Source: Sclerurus mexicanus (lineage: Eukaryota; Chordata; Aves; Passeriformes; Furnariidae). Taken from it: DNA of 64,000 nt. The DNA lies in the NCBI GenBank assembly GCA_013396755.1, contig VWZF01002255.1, forward strand, positions 379,464 through 443,463, given 5' to 3'. Positions 35,730 through 49,100 of this stretch are shown here, piece after piece (the first letter of the stretch is position 1; every line of letters begins with the position of its first letter). The position numbers and the translations under genes are program-made. A model generated the notes under the pieces. It searched no databases and was not told where the DNA came from. It worked only from the letters and a program-made list of their open reading frames with translations.

Positions 35730-36090
35730 AGTATTTCATATTATAACAACGCCTGTCAGGAGTTCTTTACTGTGCATGATAAAATGTAAACTCTTTAATT
35801 AGCTTCTTTGTAATAAACACTGGAAACTGCTTTAGCATCTTAATCAGTAGAGATTCAAAGTTATTATCCTTTTTACTTGCTTCCGCTGCTCTTGTCGGTT
35901 TGCTATGCTCTATTATTCTGTTGAAGGCTATCATTTAAAGTTTATCCTGTTATTGTTGAGCAGTGTGTTCACCTTTGCTGTTTTTAACTAAAATTGAATA
36001 TTTTATTAAAAGTCTCATAATATTGTATCTCAATTGCTTTGACAGAAAACATTTGTTGGAAGCACCTCATTCAGTTTAAGGTGAGTTTGC
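35730..36090. promoter_or_regulatory. Candidate conserved noncoding element
   Basis: A repeat-free block with homeodomain- and POU-like words: ACTGTGCATGATAAAATG, CTCTTTAATTAGCTTC, AATAAACACTGG and ATTAAAGTC-type motifs, plus GTGTTCACCTTTGCTG. CpG-containing words such as CTTCCGCTGCTCTTGTCGG persist in an AT-rich background. No reading frame runs through it. Inspection only. Confidence 0.3.
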
Positions 36091-37139
36091 TGGAAACAAG
36101 TTGCTCTAATTTATCTGAACCAACAATGGCAACTAGATTTCACAAAATACCTCACATATTCTGAAAGCAAGCCTTTACAAAGGGGCTGCTAAGTGGATTA
36201 CTGGCAGCTGAAAAGTATCATACATGGTTGTCTTACACATAGTTTTAGTAAACTAACCTATTTTTAGTCTGAATGGGATTTGGAACACAATTACATCGTT
36301 CTTCCATGCTAGCACCCAAAGCAGCAATACGGTGGTAAATAGGTGGTTCCCAAGTAGCAAAAGTCAAATAATGAAAGGGGTTTGAAGAGATCATGCTTAG
36401 TTTTCTTTGGCCAAGGTTTTGCAATTTTTAATTGCATTTTCTTTTGGTTTTATTTTTTCCCCTCTCCATTTCCAGGCTTGAGAAGAAAAGAAAAGAATCT
36501 GAGGTTGTTACAAAGTCTGTTCTGGTTGTTGGATGCTGTCTCCAACAATCAGCTGTTTAGCTACTGAGATCCATGGCTTCAGAAATCCATGGTGGGAACC
36601 ATCCACCTCGAGATGCTTCTCCAACAACCTGCTGGACAGACAAGCTGCAGCTGTGGTTCTGGCCTGCAGCTGCCTCAGAGACAGCTACAGCAGTCTGATA
36701 CCTGGGAGAATTATGACATTTTATAGGTCTAGGGACCTTTTTTTTCACTTAGGGTTTTGGTTTGCTTTGGTGGGTTTCGTTTATTTATTTTGGGGTTTTG
36801 TTGTTGTTTGGGGTTTTTTTTGTTTATTTTAATGACAGTGTATAATATGCATTTGATGCCTCCTGACTACTAATTTAAAAAGCCCAGCTGAGACCAAGTT
36901 CTCCATTATTCAGGTCTTCTGCAACTGATAATTGAAGAATTACAGTTGAGAAAGAGGATTCCTTAATGCAATGTATGATAGTAAGTTTGTATTTGACAGT
37001 AGGAAATGATCCTTACCAAGCTCATCTCTTATGAAGTAGAATATTTCTAACTCCTGCAGAGTTGGACAGGCTGAAGACTAGGGGATCATATGACAGAGAC
37101 TCTCTAGATCTGTAGCAGCACCACTGTGCCACTTAATAC
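36091..37139. other. Unique sequence with a G/T-rich tract
   Basis: A strongly strand-asymmetric G/T tract at 36738-36830 is listed separately. The remainder has no recognised gene or repeat. Confidence 0.45.
36738..36830 (+). repeat. G/T-rich low-complexity tract
   Basis: The plus strand is almost wholly T and G, with several runs of three or four G (GGGTTTTGG, GGTGGG, TTTTGGGG, TTTGGGG) separated by T-rich spacers. It could form a loose G-quadruplex on the plus strand or in a plus-strand transcript, though the loops are long. Confidence 0.6.
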
Positions 37140-37169
37140 TCCAAAAGATTTAATATTAAGTCTTTTGGA
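37140..37169. repeat. 30-bp near-perfect palindrome
   Basis: TCCAAAAGATTTAA (37140-37153) and TTAAGTCTTTTGGA (37156-37169) are reverse complements apart from one position, separated by two bases. It is able to form a cruciform or a stable hairpin. No mobile element or RNA gene is evident around it. Confidence 0.7.
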
Positions 37170-40100
37170 ATTGTATATTCTTTTTGAAGAGATTATATTA
37201 TTTATTTATATCCTGAATATTTTTAAGATGACAAAGGCAAATTCTTTCACTAAATATAAAAATCTCCTGCTTGCTAAGACAGAAACATTTTCTTACTAAG
37301 GGTTGACTAGTAACCAAATGTTGCTGATCTGTGATAAAAGAAATATCTTACCATTCTATCTCTCTATTCACATGAGGATGGTGTTCTATTGCATGACATT
37401 ACTTAAGCAGCTCACTCAGAGAAGCTGAACAAAATGTCATACATGGGCAAACAATATTTTTTTGAGAATATTATTTCAAATACAGAGTTAAAATTACTAC
37501 AAAGCTACAAAAGTGCTGATGTTTACCTAAAAACCTAGTCCCACTCTCTACTGTATCTACATTATCTATTTTTAATTAGATGTTAACATCACAATTATTT
37601 GTTTTCATTAAAAAAAAAACCAACCTAGTGAAAGCCAACAGTCTGCCAAATAGTCTGATTTCCATCAGATTACTTCTTTACAAAGGGACATCTTTACTGG
37701 AATATATACTGGACTAAATAAAAGGTCATCAGAATTCCCAAATTGTTTGAGTTGAAACTGTCCAAAATAATTCAGTCTGAAGCAAATACTTATATGTATA
37801 CATTCAGTCTGAAAATATAGTCAACAAACTTAAAAATACCTAATAACTGGAAGGCTTCTCTCTCAGCCTATATTAATAAGCAGTGACACACTTTGTATTA
37901 ACTAGGACTTGACTGTCAGGAAAAATTGACCAGTTCAAAACTTAGGGTTAATTAATGTACATAATCTCAAACTTTCATTCAGTAATCAGAGGAAGTGAAA
38001 CTGAACTTTCTAGTTCTAGTTCATTTTTCCTAGTCCCAAAATGAACATAAGTTTAGTTATGTTCTGTGGCTTCACTGAGAGCACTTAATGTTTTGCTGTT
38101 TTCACTTGTCAGAACATGTAGCATGCAGGCACTAGACATGGTTTATTTGGCTGTTCACAGACAGACATATTTGCCATTCCTGAAATATTCTTCAACGGAA
38201 GTTTTAATTTTTTTTCCTGCAGCTTTAATTCTTATGCTTCAAATTGGTATTTAGCTCTTATGCCTCCTGCTACCTTCAGTTTAGAATAGCTCCTTCTTCC
38301 AGACCAATGTTTAGTATTGGTCCAGATTTTTATATGTTTACAGTTTTAACAACTCCCCCACTTCATGGCATGTCTTTCTTTTTAGGAGGTGTGTCTCCCA
38401 AACACAATGAAGCAACACTGGTAAAAAAAGATTCATTTCTGCACTGCCTGATGCTTCCCATAGCTAACTCCTCACCCTGCTGCATGTTGACACAGCAGTA
38501 CCACATGGCTGGGGACAAAGGAGGTAGCCTGATTTCTCATTTCATCCTGATCTTTCAGGTGTATGCTGTGGTTTAGTCCTTTAAGTATAGACCCAGAAAA
38601 GTTACTTCTGCAGTAGCTTTAGCATCAGCTTTGGAATAAGTACACTGCCGTATTCTTCCTCACATTCCCTTCTCTCCCAGAAGAAATCTAAGGAGCCACT
38701 GTCTCTAGATACATGATATTTAAAGAAAAATAATAACTGCTTCCAGACATGTTGCGCTTGAGACCTAAGGAAGGGGACACTGATACCCTGAGATAAACCT
38801 TCACATATCTTATCATACTTACAGCATCATCTTCACAAACACCCTTCTGGAAGTCTGACTGCCCAAGGGTGACAGAGAACCATTTTGCATCAGCAGGGGT
38901 TGTACAATGCAGGTCACTTCACTTGAGTAATTAGTCAGTGTTAAGGTTACAGATTATGTTTTGTTTTAGTAAGGACCAGAATTTTATTCAGAGTTCTATG
39001 CTGCTTTAATTTGCAGTTGAACATGGTAATTCATCCCTTCTACATGTGAAGTTTAGTTTAACAACAATTAAACTGTTGTGAAACAGCTGGAGTCCATTTT
39101 CTTTTTTACCAGTTTACTGTTTCTTGCAGCTTTCAGGCTACTTAGGAGTGTCTTCAGGGAAGGGACTCTGAGTCAGTGAGAGTTTTGAGGTAGGTATTGT
39201 TCTTACAGCAGGCATGCCAAAAAACATCAAATACTCTGAAGTTCTAGTTTATTTTAGCTCAGTCTAAAACAATGGACTTTTATGAAGAGACAAGTAAGTC
39301 CTACTTACTAAGACAATACAAAAATAATCTTCCCTTGCCCACTGTATACTTGCTTCTTTCCAGCCTTGCTCTGAATCCAGCAGCTTTCAGGGTCTTCTTG
39401 AACCCAATTGAGTGCAATCCCCTTTTGAGAAAAGGGGTATTTTTGGGGAGTTTCTTTCTTTCTTTCTTTTTTTTTTTTCCCTGTCCTCTTGTATCTATGG
39501 TCCTGATTTCCCCAGGACCACTCCTCCTGCTGCAGACTCTCTTCTTGCTGGGTTTCTCACACTGCTTGTCCCACGGGTTTCATCGCAGCTTTTCTCATCT
39601 GTGGACACTCAGTCTCAGGTAAGATACTGAAGGGAGTCCCTTGGTCCAGAGCATTCCCTCCGATTTATGTGAGTTAGTGATAACCAGGTAAATGGCAGCT
39701 TGTCACTGCTGCCACCCATTGTGTTTTTTACATTATCTTCAGGGATCTGCTCACAGTAGAGACAAAATTGGCATTGCTCATAATGAATTAATACAAACCT
39801 GGATGAGAAATTAAGTTCTTTCGGTTTTCTGTCATTAAGGGATATAAAATAAGACAGGAAAAGGCCAAAACAAGTGCTTTGGAGGATGTATTACTTTAGT
39901 AGAGTGAAGATGTAGACATGTCTGAGTGCTCTTGTATTAGAGTTAGAGGGTGTTTTATTTTGCACTGTCATTTCTGGGGTCTAAATTACTCTGCTGCCAA
40001 TGGTTCTTTCTAAAACAGTGATGTTAAAACAATATTTAGTATTTCTCGAAGAGGTTGATCTGACAATGAATTGATTGATGTGCTTAGGCTATAATAATTG

Positions 40101-41729
40101 CAAACAGCTACACAGTTGTAGCTAAAAGAATATGGCATAGTTCACCTTTGAGAAGGTGCATGTTTTATAGCATGTTTGTGTGAAATATAAATGCATGTAA
40201 TCAGGGAGCACTTCAGTCTTGGAAATTAGAGCTACATTGCAGTATCACCTATTCTGAGCACTTGAAAATCTAAAGTCATACCTCTAGACTGTGCCAAGGA
40301 ATGAAAATCAGAAACCATTTTACATATTTAAAATTATACATTGTCTTTGGGTTGCTAAACTGAGACAAAATATGAAATTATTCCCTAAATGTGGAAACAT
40401 GGAGTTAAGGTTAAAAAAGCACCACATTAAAAACCGTCAGAACAACTCAGAATATCAGCACTGTCATAATGCACCTGGGCAGAAAGGTAAAAGGGCAAGA
40501 CTTTGCCAAAAAGGGCATGGCACAGAAGAAAACCTGAGAGTAAGGCTTAACACTATTACAGTGTCAGTACTCATAGGTATAACAAGATCTAAGGCTGGCA
40601 GGCTGCTCACAGCCTAAAGGATTGCAACATTCCCAGAGGAAAGGCAGGAGAGAGGGGTGTGAAATATATTGATTGGGCAGCCTGAGAGAAGAGTTAATCC
40701 TGGTGCATGGCCCTCCCTGAGATTCTTGGGAATGGTGTGACTGTTTTGGTGATGGTGTGATCAGGCCATTAACAAGTTTCACACTTTCTAAGGCTAACTT
40801 ACTTTAAAAATACTCATACTGCTAATGACATTTGACTTAGCTTCCAGATGAATTGGAAGAGCATTTGACTCTGGATGCACACTTTAGTCTACCTCAAGTC
40901 TGACCTTGCTTTGATAATGGCTGTACCTTGTATGAGCTAATCAGAGTACAGCAGTATAGTACAGAGTAAGCATTATATTGCTTATAATGTCTGTGTGTAT
41001 GAGCATTCATACACATGCACATCTGTTAAAGAAGAGCCTATATGCACGTGGATATAATACAGAGGAAGGGAAGGGTACCTTACGTAGTGATCTAATATGA
41101 CATGTTACATTTAGATCACTTTTGAAAGCCAAAACTAAACAATCAGGTTATTGCATGGAAATGTCAATGAACTACTCTGCCTGTGGCTAGTTGCTATCAT
41201 TTTTTCATCATGGAGTCATAACTGCAAGCATATGTGAAACCGTAGATTTAACTTTCGATTATTCATAGTATTTCAAAGACAAAAGCACTAATGCATAGAG
41301 CCAACACTTAGGGTCATATTTATAGCTGTAACAGAAGAGAATGTCCATCTCATAGCTCATAATTTAACATGTAAAACCAACGTCTTAATGCACTGTCAGT
41401 CTGAACTCAACCAAACTTCTTGAAATAGGCAAGATCTTATGATACATGTTCCCCACGCAAATCTCTCTTTTGACAAAAGCAAAACAAAAAGTGGTACCTG
41501 ATCAAGAAAAGTTACAATTAAATAAAAATAAAATAAGCAATATTCTTGGAAAGAATGTCTCATTTTCTTTCTTCCTTTTGGCAGTTTCCTAGACTGCTAT
41601 AGATTGAAGAAAAGAGGAATAAACATCTTTCGACCACAAACAGATGTGCTTGATAAAGAAAATGTCAGCAAAAATACTAAAGCAATGTGTCACAGCAGCT
41701 TTCTGACAGATAGAGGGAAAAGGTAAAAA
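37170..41729. other. AT-rich unique sequence, no gene seen
   Basis: About 4.6 kb. A TTTC repeat running into poly-T lies at about 39452-39479. Open frames at 38244-38576, 39272-39622 and 40291-40617 (108-116 codons) have no recognisable domain; the second crosses the TTTC tract. No transposon fragment recognised. Confidence 0.45.
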
Positions 41730-42690
41730 ATGTTCTATCATGTCCGACAAGGTGTTCTTTTTGAGATTTAAAGATCACTGTGCAACTTTAAACATGTTTG
41801 TCACTTTGGCTCTGACTAGAGCTATCTGGAGCTTCACAAGAACTTTATCAGCTCAGCATAGGGGGGAAGAAAGAAGCCCATTCCCATTTATCTCAGCCAG
41901 GTTCCCTTCAAAGCCAACAAATAAATTACAGTGTACATTTGATACAAATTGATTTCTTAACTCAAATAACAATGTTGTCCTCCCAGTCAGGCCATGTGTC
42001 ACTCATTCGCGATCCTGAGTGAAAGGCTCAATCTGTCTGCGTGACAGAAATAGGCCTGACGCATCTCACCGAGGAATGCTAATAACCCTGGCCTGGCCCG
42101 GGCCTTTGTGGGCAAGCTGCGATAAGGAAAATCAGCCCGTCCTGTCAAACACCGCAGAGGCCGGATCGCTGTTTGTTCCAACAAGCTGCATAGGCCTCAG
42201 AGTTGCCATCCTATTTCATGTAGCAAATGAGAGGAAAATAAGATCCGGCTACCACGGTTAAGATGCTGGTGACTGTGATGAAGCCGAAGTGAAAGGAAAC
42301 CCCATTGAATATCTTGAACTGATCTTATCAGCTGCTGGAGAAATGAGATATTGGCAGGGGCTGTTGAGTTTCTCACAGCTGAGCAGGTTAATAAGGTTGT
42401 GAGGCAGGCCACAGGCTAATTGGATTTGCCTTGGTTTGATAAACAGTGGCAGGCCCATTGCCAGAAAAACATACACAATGTGGCTTTTTCTCTTTGTTTC
42501 ACTTTAAGCCATATGAAAAAAGAAAAAGCTGGGGAAAAAAAAGCTGCCTTTTTTCCCCCTCTTTTTTGAAGCTAAAGGTGTCCTCCTGAATTCCCAGATG
42601 AAGAGGCCAACAAAGTCAAACTGTGAAACAGTAGTTGTTGGTTGTTCTGATTTTAATCAAACACCATTTAACCCTCCTGACCTCGTAAAG
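41730..42690. promoter_or_regulatory. Candidate enhancer: CpG-rich, GATA-motif cluster
   Basis: The most distinctive unique sequence in the window. From 42008 to 42288 I count about 14 CpGs, far denser than the surrounding CpG-poor DNA, including TTCGCGATCC, GACGCATCTCACCGAGG, CCCGGG and GGCCGGATCGC. Across the block lie repeated GATA words: TTATCAG (41845), TTATCT (41888), GATAAG (42121), TTATCAG (42325) fused to an E-box CAGCTG (42329-42334), and GATAAA (42438) overlapping a forkhead-like ATAAACA. A homeodomain-type CTAATTGG lies near 42415. No repeat resemblance is visible, and the open frames through it (up to 80 codons) are not protein-like. The texture suggests an ancient, constrained developmental enhancer. 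The target gene is unknown. A short unmethylated promoter of a noncoding RNA is an alternative. Confidence 0.5.
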
Positions 42691-42789
42691 TCAGCTCACA
42701 TCAAAACAGCACAACTGTAAGGGCTAACTAGAAGCAGAAGGAAATAACAACCTATTGAAACTTTCCAAAGGCTTAAAATATTCAAAAGG

Positions 42790-43160
42790 AACCAATTTTG
42801 CAGCCTCATCTCTGGACAGATGCAACCCGGGTGGAACAGACAGTACTGCACAGGCACCCAGGCTGCTCCCACAGCTGCTGGGCAGGGTGCCAGCACCCCT
42901 CAACCCTCTCACTAAGTTTGATCCCATGGTCCTTCAGCTCGTACCATCAGCCTGCTTCTTTCCATGCTGTTACTTGGCAGAATCTAGCCTGAAATTTGCA
43001 AGAATTTGAGGGGCACTTTGATTAAATGCTGCAAAACTGTGCCCTGCAGGGCAGACAGAAGGCTACCCTGCTGCCCCTGTGCTGCCATACTGGTTGCTGT
43101 GAGCTTCCACTCACAATGTCTAACAAAACCCACAGTGTCTGCTGAAATGCAAAGACCTTT
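42790..43160. other. Locally GC-rich unique stretch
   Basis: A GC-richer block (for example CAGGCACCCAGGCTGCTCCC) with overlapping open frames on both strands of up to 84 codons, none recognisable. It includes the perfect 12-bp palindrome GCCCTGCAGGGC at 43041-43052. It may be a continuation of the regulatory block to its left. Confidence 0.35.
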
Positions 43161-46100
43161 TCATGACCTTGGAGATGTAATACTTTGAAAAATGTTTAGC
43201 TGTTGAAGTTGCTTTTGAATGCCACCAATAAAATCCTCTTTCTACATTTTTTTTAATGCAGTTTTGATTGTATTTCCTCCACTGACTTTTCTAAATCTTG
43301 GGACTATTTTCACCGGCAAGAACTTTGGATTGGTGTTGCAGGGCTGGTGGAAGAAGAAATCACCAAATGAGAGTGGTGTTGCCTTATTCACTGCAGATAC
43401 AAATGCAGCACCAGGGCAAAGCAATGAGGAATTATCTCTACAGCAAAGAAGGAATAGTTTACTTTCTGCAGTTGTATGTGCATTTCAACCAGTTTCTGTT
43501 CAATTACACTCACTTTTAATATAGTGTAAGCACATGAGTACATTTTTCAAGGTGTACAATGCCCCACACTGTAGTATCTGAACATCAGAATCTTTTCATT
43601 AACTTCTGTGACCCCATCTATAAAAGTCATCAACAGAACCAATAACCAGTGAGAAAACACACTCCTCCTCCATGGAAAGCTTCTAAGTACCTTATTTTTT
43701 TTTTATTTTATTTGGTTTCTTCTGCCTTCATAAAACATGTCTGTGTCTGATTCAGCGAGTCAGACAAGGTGAGGAGCTAGAAAGGAAATATTTCCAAGCT
43801 TATTCCATGTTTTATTTTTCTGCATTTAGAATGGGGACTTTGTAAGTTCGTAGAAAGAAAAGATGAATTTGTCTGTGGAAATATTGTTTGTGACTTCAGT
43901 ATACCTTTTCAAATCTGTTAAAATATGACCCCAGCAAAGATTTTCCACTCTCTTCATCTTCATTCTTTAGAAAAATAGTTGTATTATATATGGCTTTATT
44001 ACTTACACTGATTTGTATTTAATGACTTTAAAACCTACTTTACATTTGCATAGCATATTTTATGAGACTATCTCAGAATACATGTTCAAATGAATTACAT
44101 TGCACATCTCACTTTTGAAGTTGACACATGAGCTGAGATTTCCTGACCAACTGTTTCCTGTTTAAATTATCAAGTTTTTGAAAGTGAAGCTTTTAGGAGC
44201 ATACCATTTTCAAGAAATATTGCCCATGCCAATAGCTTAAAATTTTAGTAGGTTCAGAAGTATCCCTTTTTGGGGCAGTGTGAATTCCTCTCCTAGGTTG
44301 GCTACTCCTCCTTGTCCCTTGGGACTTCTTTATACCTTTGCCAAAATAGAACCAAAACATAACTTGGCTGATGAAGCCTATTCATTTGTTTAGAAATAAG
44401 AACTAACTTTCTAGAAAACAGTGACACTCCTCACCTGAGTTGTAGGCTGTTGCAGAATATAAAACTATCTCTTCCATCTGCTTGCTAGCTAAACACTGAA
44501 TTGCTGCCTTACTAAAGATTAAAATCCCTTTCTTTCTCTGGTCCACAGAATATCTAATTATTTATAGCAAGTGAATTGGTTTCAACAGAACAGAAAGATT
44601 TTTTTTTTCCCCCACAAAATGCAGCTAAAAACTGGTCTCCCACCTGCTTACCACATGTCATAGCTGTTGAACTTCTCTAGAGCAGAGAAGGTCCAGGCAA
44701 TTCAGAACTTACCATGTTCTTTGGCTCTGGAAGAAAACATAAGACAGAGAGACTGATTTGCCAGCAGGACAGTTTCTCAGATCAGGATAATCAAAGAGAT
44801 TTTCTTCCTTTATTTTTTTTTCTTTTTAGTTTTGGGCCTGGAAACATTTAAGAGAAGTTTTGTTTCATGGTAAATAAGAACAAAACCTGTAAATAGTATT
44901 GTAACTGAAAAAATGAAACAAAACCCAATCCCTGTATCATGATGGAAATGAAACCATTTGGAGAAAATAAAGAAAAGAAAATAATTTCAACTAAACTTTG
45001 CTTAAATTAGGATTCAGGTTTGTTTTTAGAGAAAGAAAACTCTTTCCTCACTTTGCGTATGTTTCTGGACACCATCCTGCGATACAAAATTGGCTTTGTA
45101 CTTGCAATGACTTATGCATAATAGTTTCTTCCTTTTACATTTTGAGTGTTTTATTATTTTTGGATGCACATCAATACAGCATGTGGCACATGTATAAGGC
45201 ATTACTGGGGTAATGGAAGTACATTTTCTTCAGTATAAATACTGTCTAAACTGAGCTGACAAAACCCCTTGCCTAAAATCCAGGGCCACTACTGGTGAAG
45301 TTAATAAAATTTGCACCTTTCAATAACAGTATAATCAGTCTTCAATGGTTTTCCAGCCTCATATAAAGCTTGAAATAATGTGTAAGTCAAAAAATGCCTT
45401 GCTCATCCTAAATTTACTCTAAATTGCATTTGGAATCAAGTGGTCTAGTTTCATGACATCCTAAAATAACAATGAACAGATGAATATGAAATAATATATT
45501 TCTAAAATAATGGAAGAAAAAATATAAAGTACATAAGGACTACTTATTTTAAAATTACATCAAACCCAAGTACTTAAGAGAGTAATATGGCCAAGGACTG
45601 ATTTTATTAGTTTGCTATATTTCAGAAATTGTTTCAATGAACAACTGGCCAGCTAATGTTTCCTATTAAGATTCAAAATTTATGATTAAAGTTATCTTTT
45701 ATTCAATTTTATTCCTTTTTTGTTTGTTTTTAAATAGACAGTACATATATCAAAGCTAATAATAGCAGCTCCAAAGACATCTCATAAAGATTAGCATGTG
45801 CTTTCACTTTTAATCTCAGTGAGAAGGCCCTTCCCTTTAATGGACATATTCACAGAATATAACATTGAGCAGATGATCACATCTATAAAAGATGAGGGCT
45901 TAAAGAAACACCTGGTAATTAATACTGAGTGATACAACATGAATAGAGCTCATAATGGGGCACTGAGGTTCTCTTGGAACATCATTGTACTCCTATTTTT
46001 GGAAGAAAGCAGTTGCATCCAGAACTTGAAAAACATGTCTCAATGCACAGGGAAGCTATTAATAATTAGCAGATACTGCGGAACAATTTGACTCAAGAAC

Positions 46101-49100
46101 ACTTTCCCTTCACATGTAGCAAAATTTCTATGACATTTACTAATATCATATCTGGAAAACAGAGAAGTAGACATGTGGAACAGAACCAGAAAATGTTCAT
46201 CTTCAAAAATTACCATTACCAAAATGTCTGTGCAGTATTTCATGACCAATAATGGAATGAGCTAACTCTGCCTCTCCACATACTTGGTTATACACTCACT
46301 GAAAGGACAGCACACATATTTGTACAGAAAGTCAGGGAGTAGATACAAATTTCAAAATACCCAAGGTGGGAGCAGCCAATTCAACATGAGATTTTATACA
46401 AAACCAACCAATAACAGAAGAAGTGAAAGTAACCAGCTTCCACCTCAAGCAGAAAGATTGAAAAATTGAAATGTTTGCATTATGTTAAAAACCCCCCAAC
46501 TTGATCCAATGTTAAACTTTTTCAAGAGGTAGCTTTCAACTATTATTTATCAAGATTGAAATATCACTTTTCACACAATCCCCGAGATTTATGTTTTTCC
46601 TAATTTTCACAATACTCAGTAATAAGGTTTTGAAACAAGTGTTCCTTAGTGTTCCTAATAGACTACTTTTTATATCAAATAATAGATTAAATGAATATTT
46701 GCTATAAAACTAGTTTCCTACAAGGTACACAAATGTATTAGAAATAAATATCATGAGAAAAATGAAAAAAAAAAGCATAATGTGATAATTAAATATATTA
46801 TTGTGTATTACCAAAAATATATAAAAATATATTGTAAATGTAACTTGTCATCCAAATTTTTTTCATCCATGTTGACAAATCGATCAGAGAGAACTGATAG
46901 ATTCCAACCTCTCAGTAACAGAAGATCCACAGCCTGACCATTTTACATATATTAAAATAGAGCTATTTCAATATTAATTTAACCAGTATACCATAGAAAA
47001 TTAAAACCGTAACAATGGGGTTTTATTTGTAATTTGGGTCAAAGAAAGGAAATAATATGATTTTGAGAATCTTAATTTTGATTTCTCAAAGTTAAGACAC
47101 TCTAAATTTTTAGCCTGTAGAGCGAAAATTTTTTTTTTAAATTTGTTTAAAATTTTATGTTTGAAAATCAGATGTTTCAAGTGAAGAAAACCAAACCAAC
47201 ACTGAAAGGAATTTTAGTTTTGGAAAATATGTTCTTCACCTTCTAGTGTAAAGGTATTAATATTACATTATTTTGTTTTATACATCAGTATAGGAAATAT
47301 GTTGACACACACTTTCCTTTTTCCAAGATCACATCACTTCATTGCATTATACGATTCTGTGATGAAATAATATAACCAAAGTTTCTACTTCCAGGTGGTT
47401 GCCCACTGATAAATCCCCATTTTACAATGTAAACCTCTGCTGCTCCAGCTCCGAGTGTTTTAAAGCCTGTACCTATTTTAGAAAGTACAACTGCACAGTA
47501 GGAGTGGATTTGTGTCACAAAGATTTGGTGCTCGGACCCCACTGTCCCTCCAAGACCCATGTCAGAGGCTTTAGCTCAGACTTGGCTAGTCTGATAGCAT
47601 GAATATTGTGGATTAGTAGGGATGGATCTGTAGAGTAGAGTGCAATAGCTGGTACCAAGGACTTGATGTCCACACATTTAAGGGTATAGGTTTCTTTAAA
47701 CTTTGGTGTGTATTAGTCTGGCACAGTGAAACCATTTGTGACCAAAGAGCATTTGGTACCTTTCCTGATATTCCAGGAAATGTCTTCCAGCTGTTCTTCA
47801 AGACATTCATGTTCAGAATCACAGATCAGTAAGTGAAAAAAATCAGGAGACAGTGATCACAAGTTCCCTCCTGCCCTGAAATAAAACGCTAATGCAGACA
47901 AACTCTATTTCTTCTGTACTATATTCAATTCCTTTTTCTTTTGATAACATCACCATACGTTATGTCAGAAGAGTTTTCATCATCGCAGTCTAACTTTTAG
48001 CACTGACTTCATTAATGAAAACGTTGACAAACATCTTTGTACCAGACCACTATTTCTCTTTCCAGGACAGTCTGGTTTACCTGTTAGCCACTTGATTGGT
48101 CATTTTGGGATTTAGTCATCATCTCTATCATGTTAATTAGAAAGTAATTATATCCAGTTGTCCCTATGATTCTCAATTAATAATTTTTCTCCAGGAGAAT
48201 ATCTGAGCTTGTTACATGCTTGTTAATGAAATCTACCACATTTTTCCAGAGCAGAAAGACAATTATTTCATCAGTGAAAGAAAAATTAGTCTGGAACAAT
48301 CTGTCTTCTATTAATATATATTTCTTTTTCTCCCATTTTTCATTTACCTGCATGTGTTACTATAGTTTCCTTCAAAATATGTTCTGATATTTTCTACATT
48401 GTTGAGGTCAAGCAGATAAAGCAGTTGACTTCTTCCCTTAGTCTAATATATATATATAAACATTTTCACTCTCCTACATTTATATATTCCTAATTCAAAT
48501 TTGATATACTTAGAAATCTACATTACCTCTTTATTTTAACACCTACCTCATTCTTACTTCACAGAAGCTTTAGTTTTCTCCTGAGCTGTGAAACTTTTTA
48601 AAACTTTTTTTTCAAGACCAAAATTAATTCTGCTTCTGACTACTCTCTTGTTCCCCCCAATCCAAGCTTTAAAGTTTTCTTTATTGATGAGTCATTTTTT
48701 CTGACATTTCTAGAGTATCTGTCTGTGTCTATATTTTAGAACTCTTTCTATGAAGAATTCCCTGTATTGCACTCAAACTCCAGATATTTTTGCACATATA
48801 GTCTTTAAAGAAACTTCAAATCTCTTCCTTACTCAAATTTCTAAATATTCAGGTAATTTCAGTTCATGTACTAGTTCCCTGATTTCTCACTTCATCCTTC
48901 TAAAATCATAAACCTAAGTTATGAATATTTTTTACTTATCCTTTCTTTTGAATTGAGCTTCGTAATCTTGAAATCATATATTTTAAAAGAGCCATTTGTA
49001 GAATTAAATTTCTTGTTATACAGGTATTAATAGCAAATGATATTAATGTCTTTATTCAATAACTTTCCTTTGTAGAAATTTCACATTCAGAAATGTCTGA

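Noticed and set aside
39272..39630. 116-codon plus-strand open frame with a hydrophobic stretch
   Set aside because: The hydrophobic run is encoded by a TTTC/poly-T simple repeat; a second frame is open over the same tract.
40291..40617. 108-codon plus-strand open frame rich in basic residues
   Set aside because: No recognisable domain, no exon signals, and Lys/Asn/His-rich composition expected from AT-rich DNA.
47340..47375. GATTCTGTGATG resembling a CR1 tail end
   Set aside because: Only about a dozen bases fit and the upstream sequence does not follow the CR1 order.
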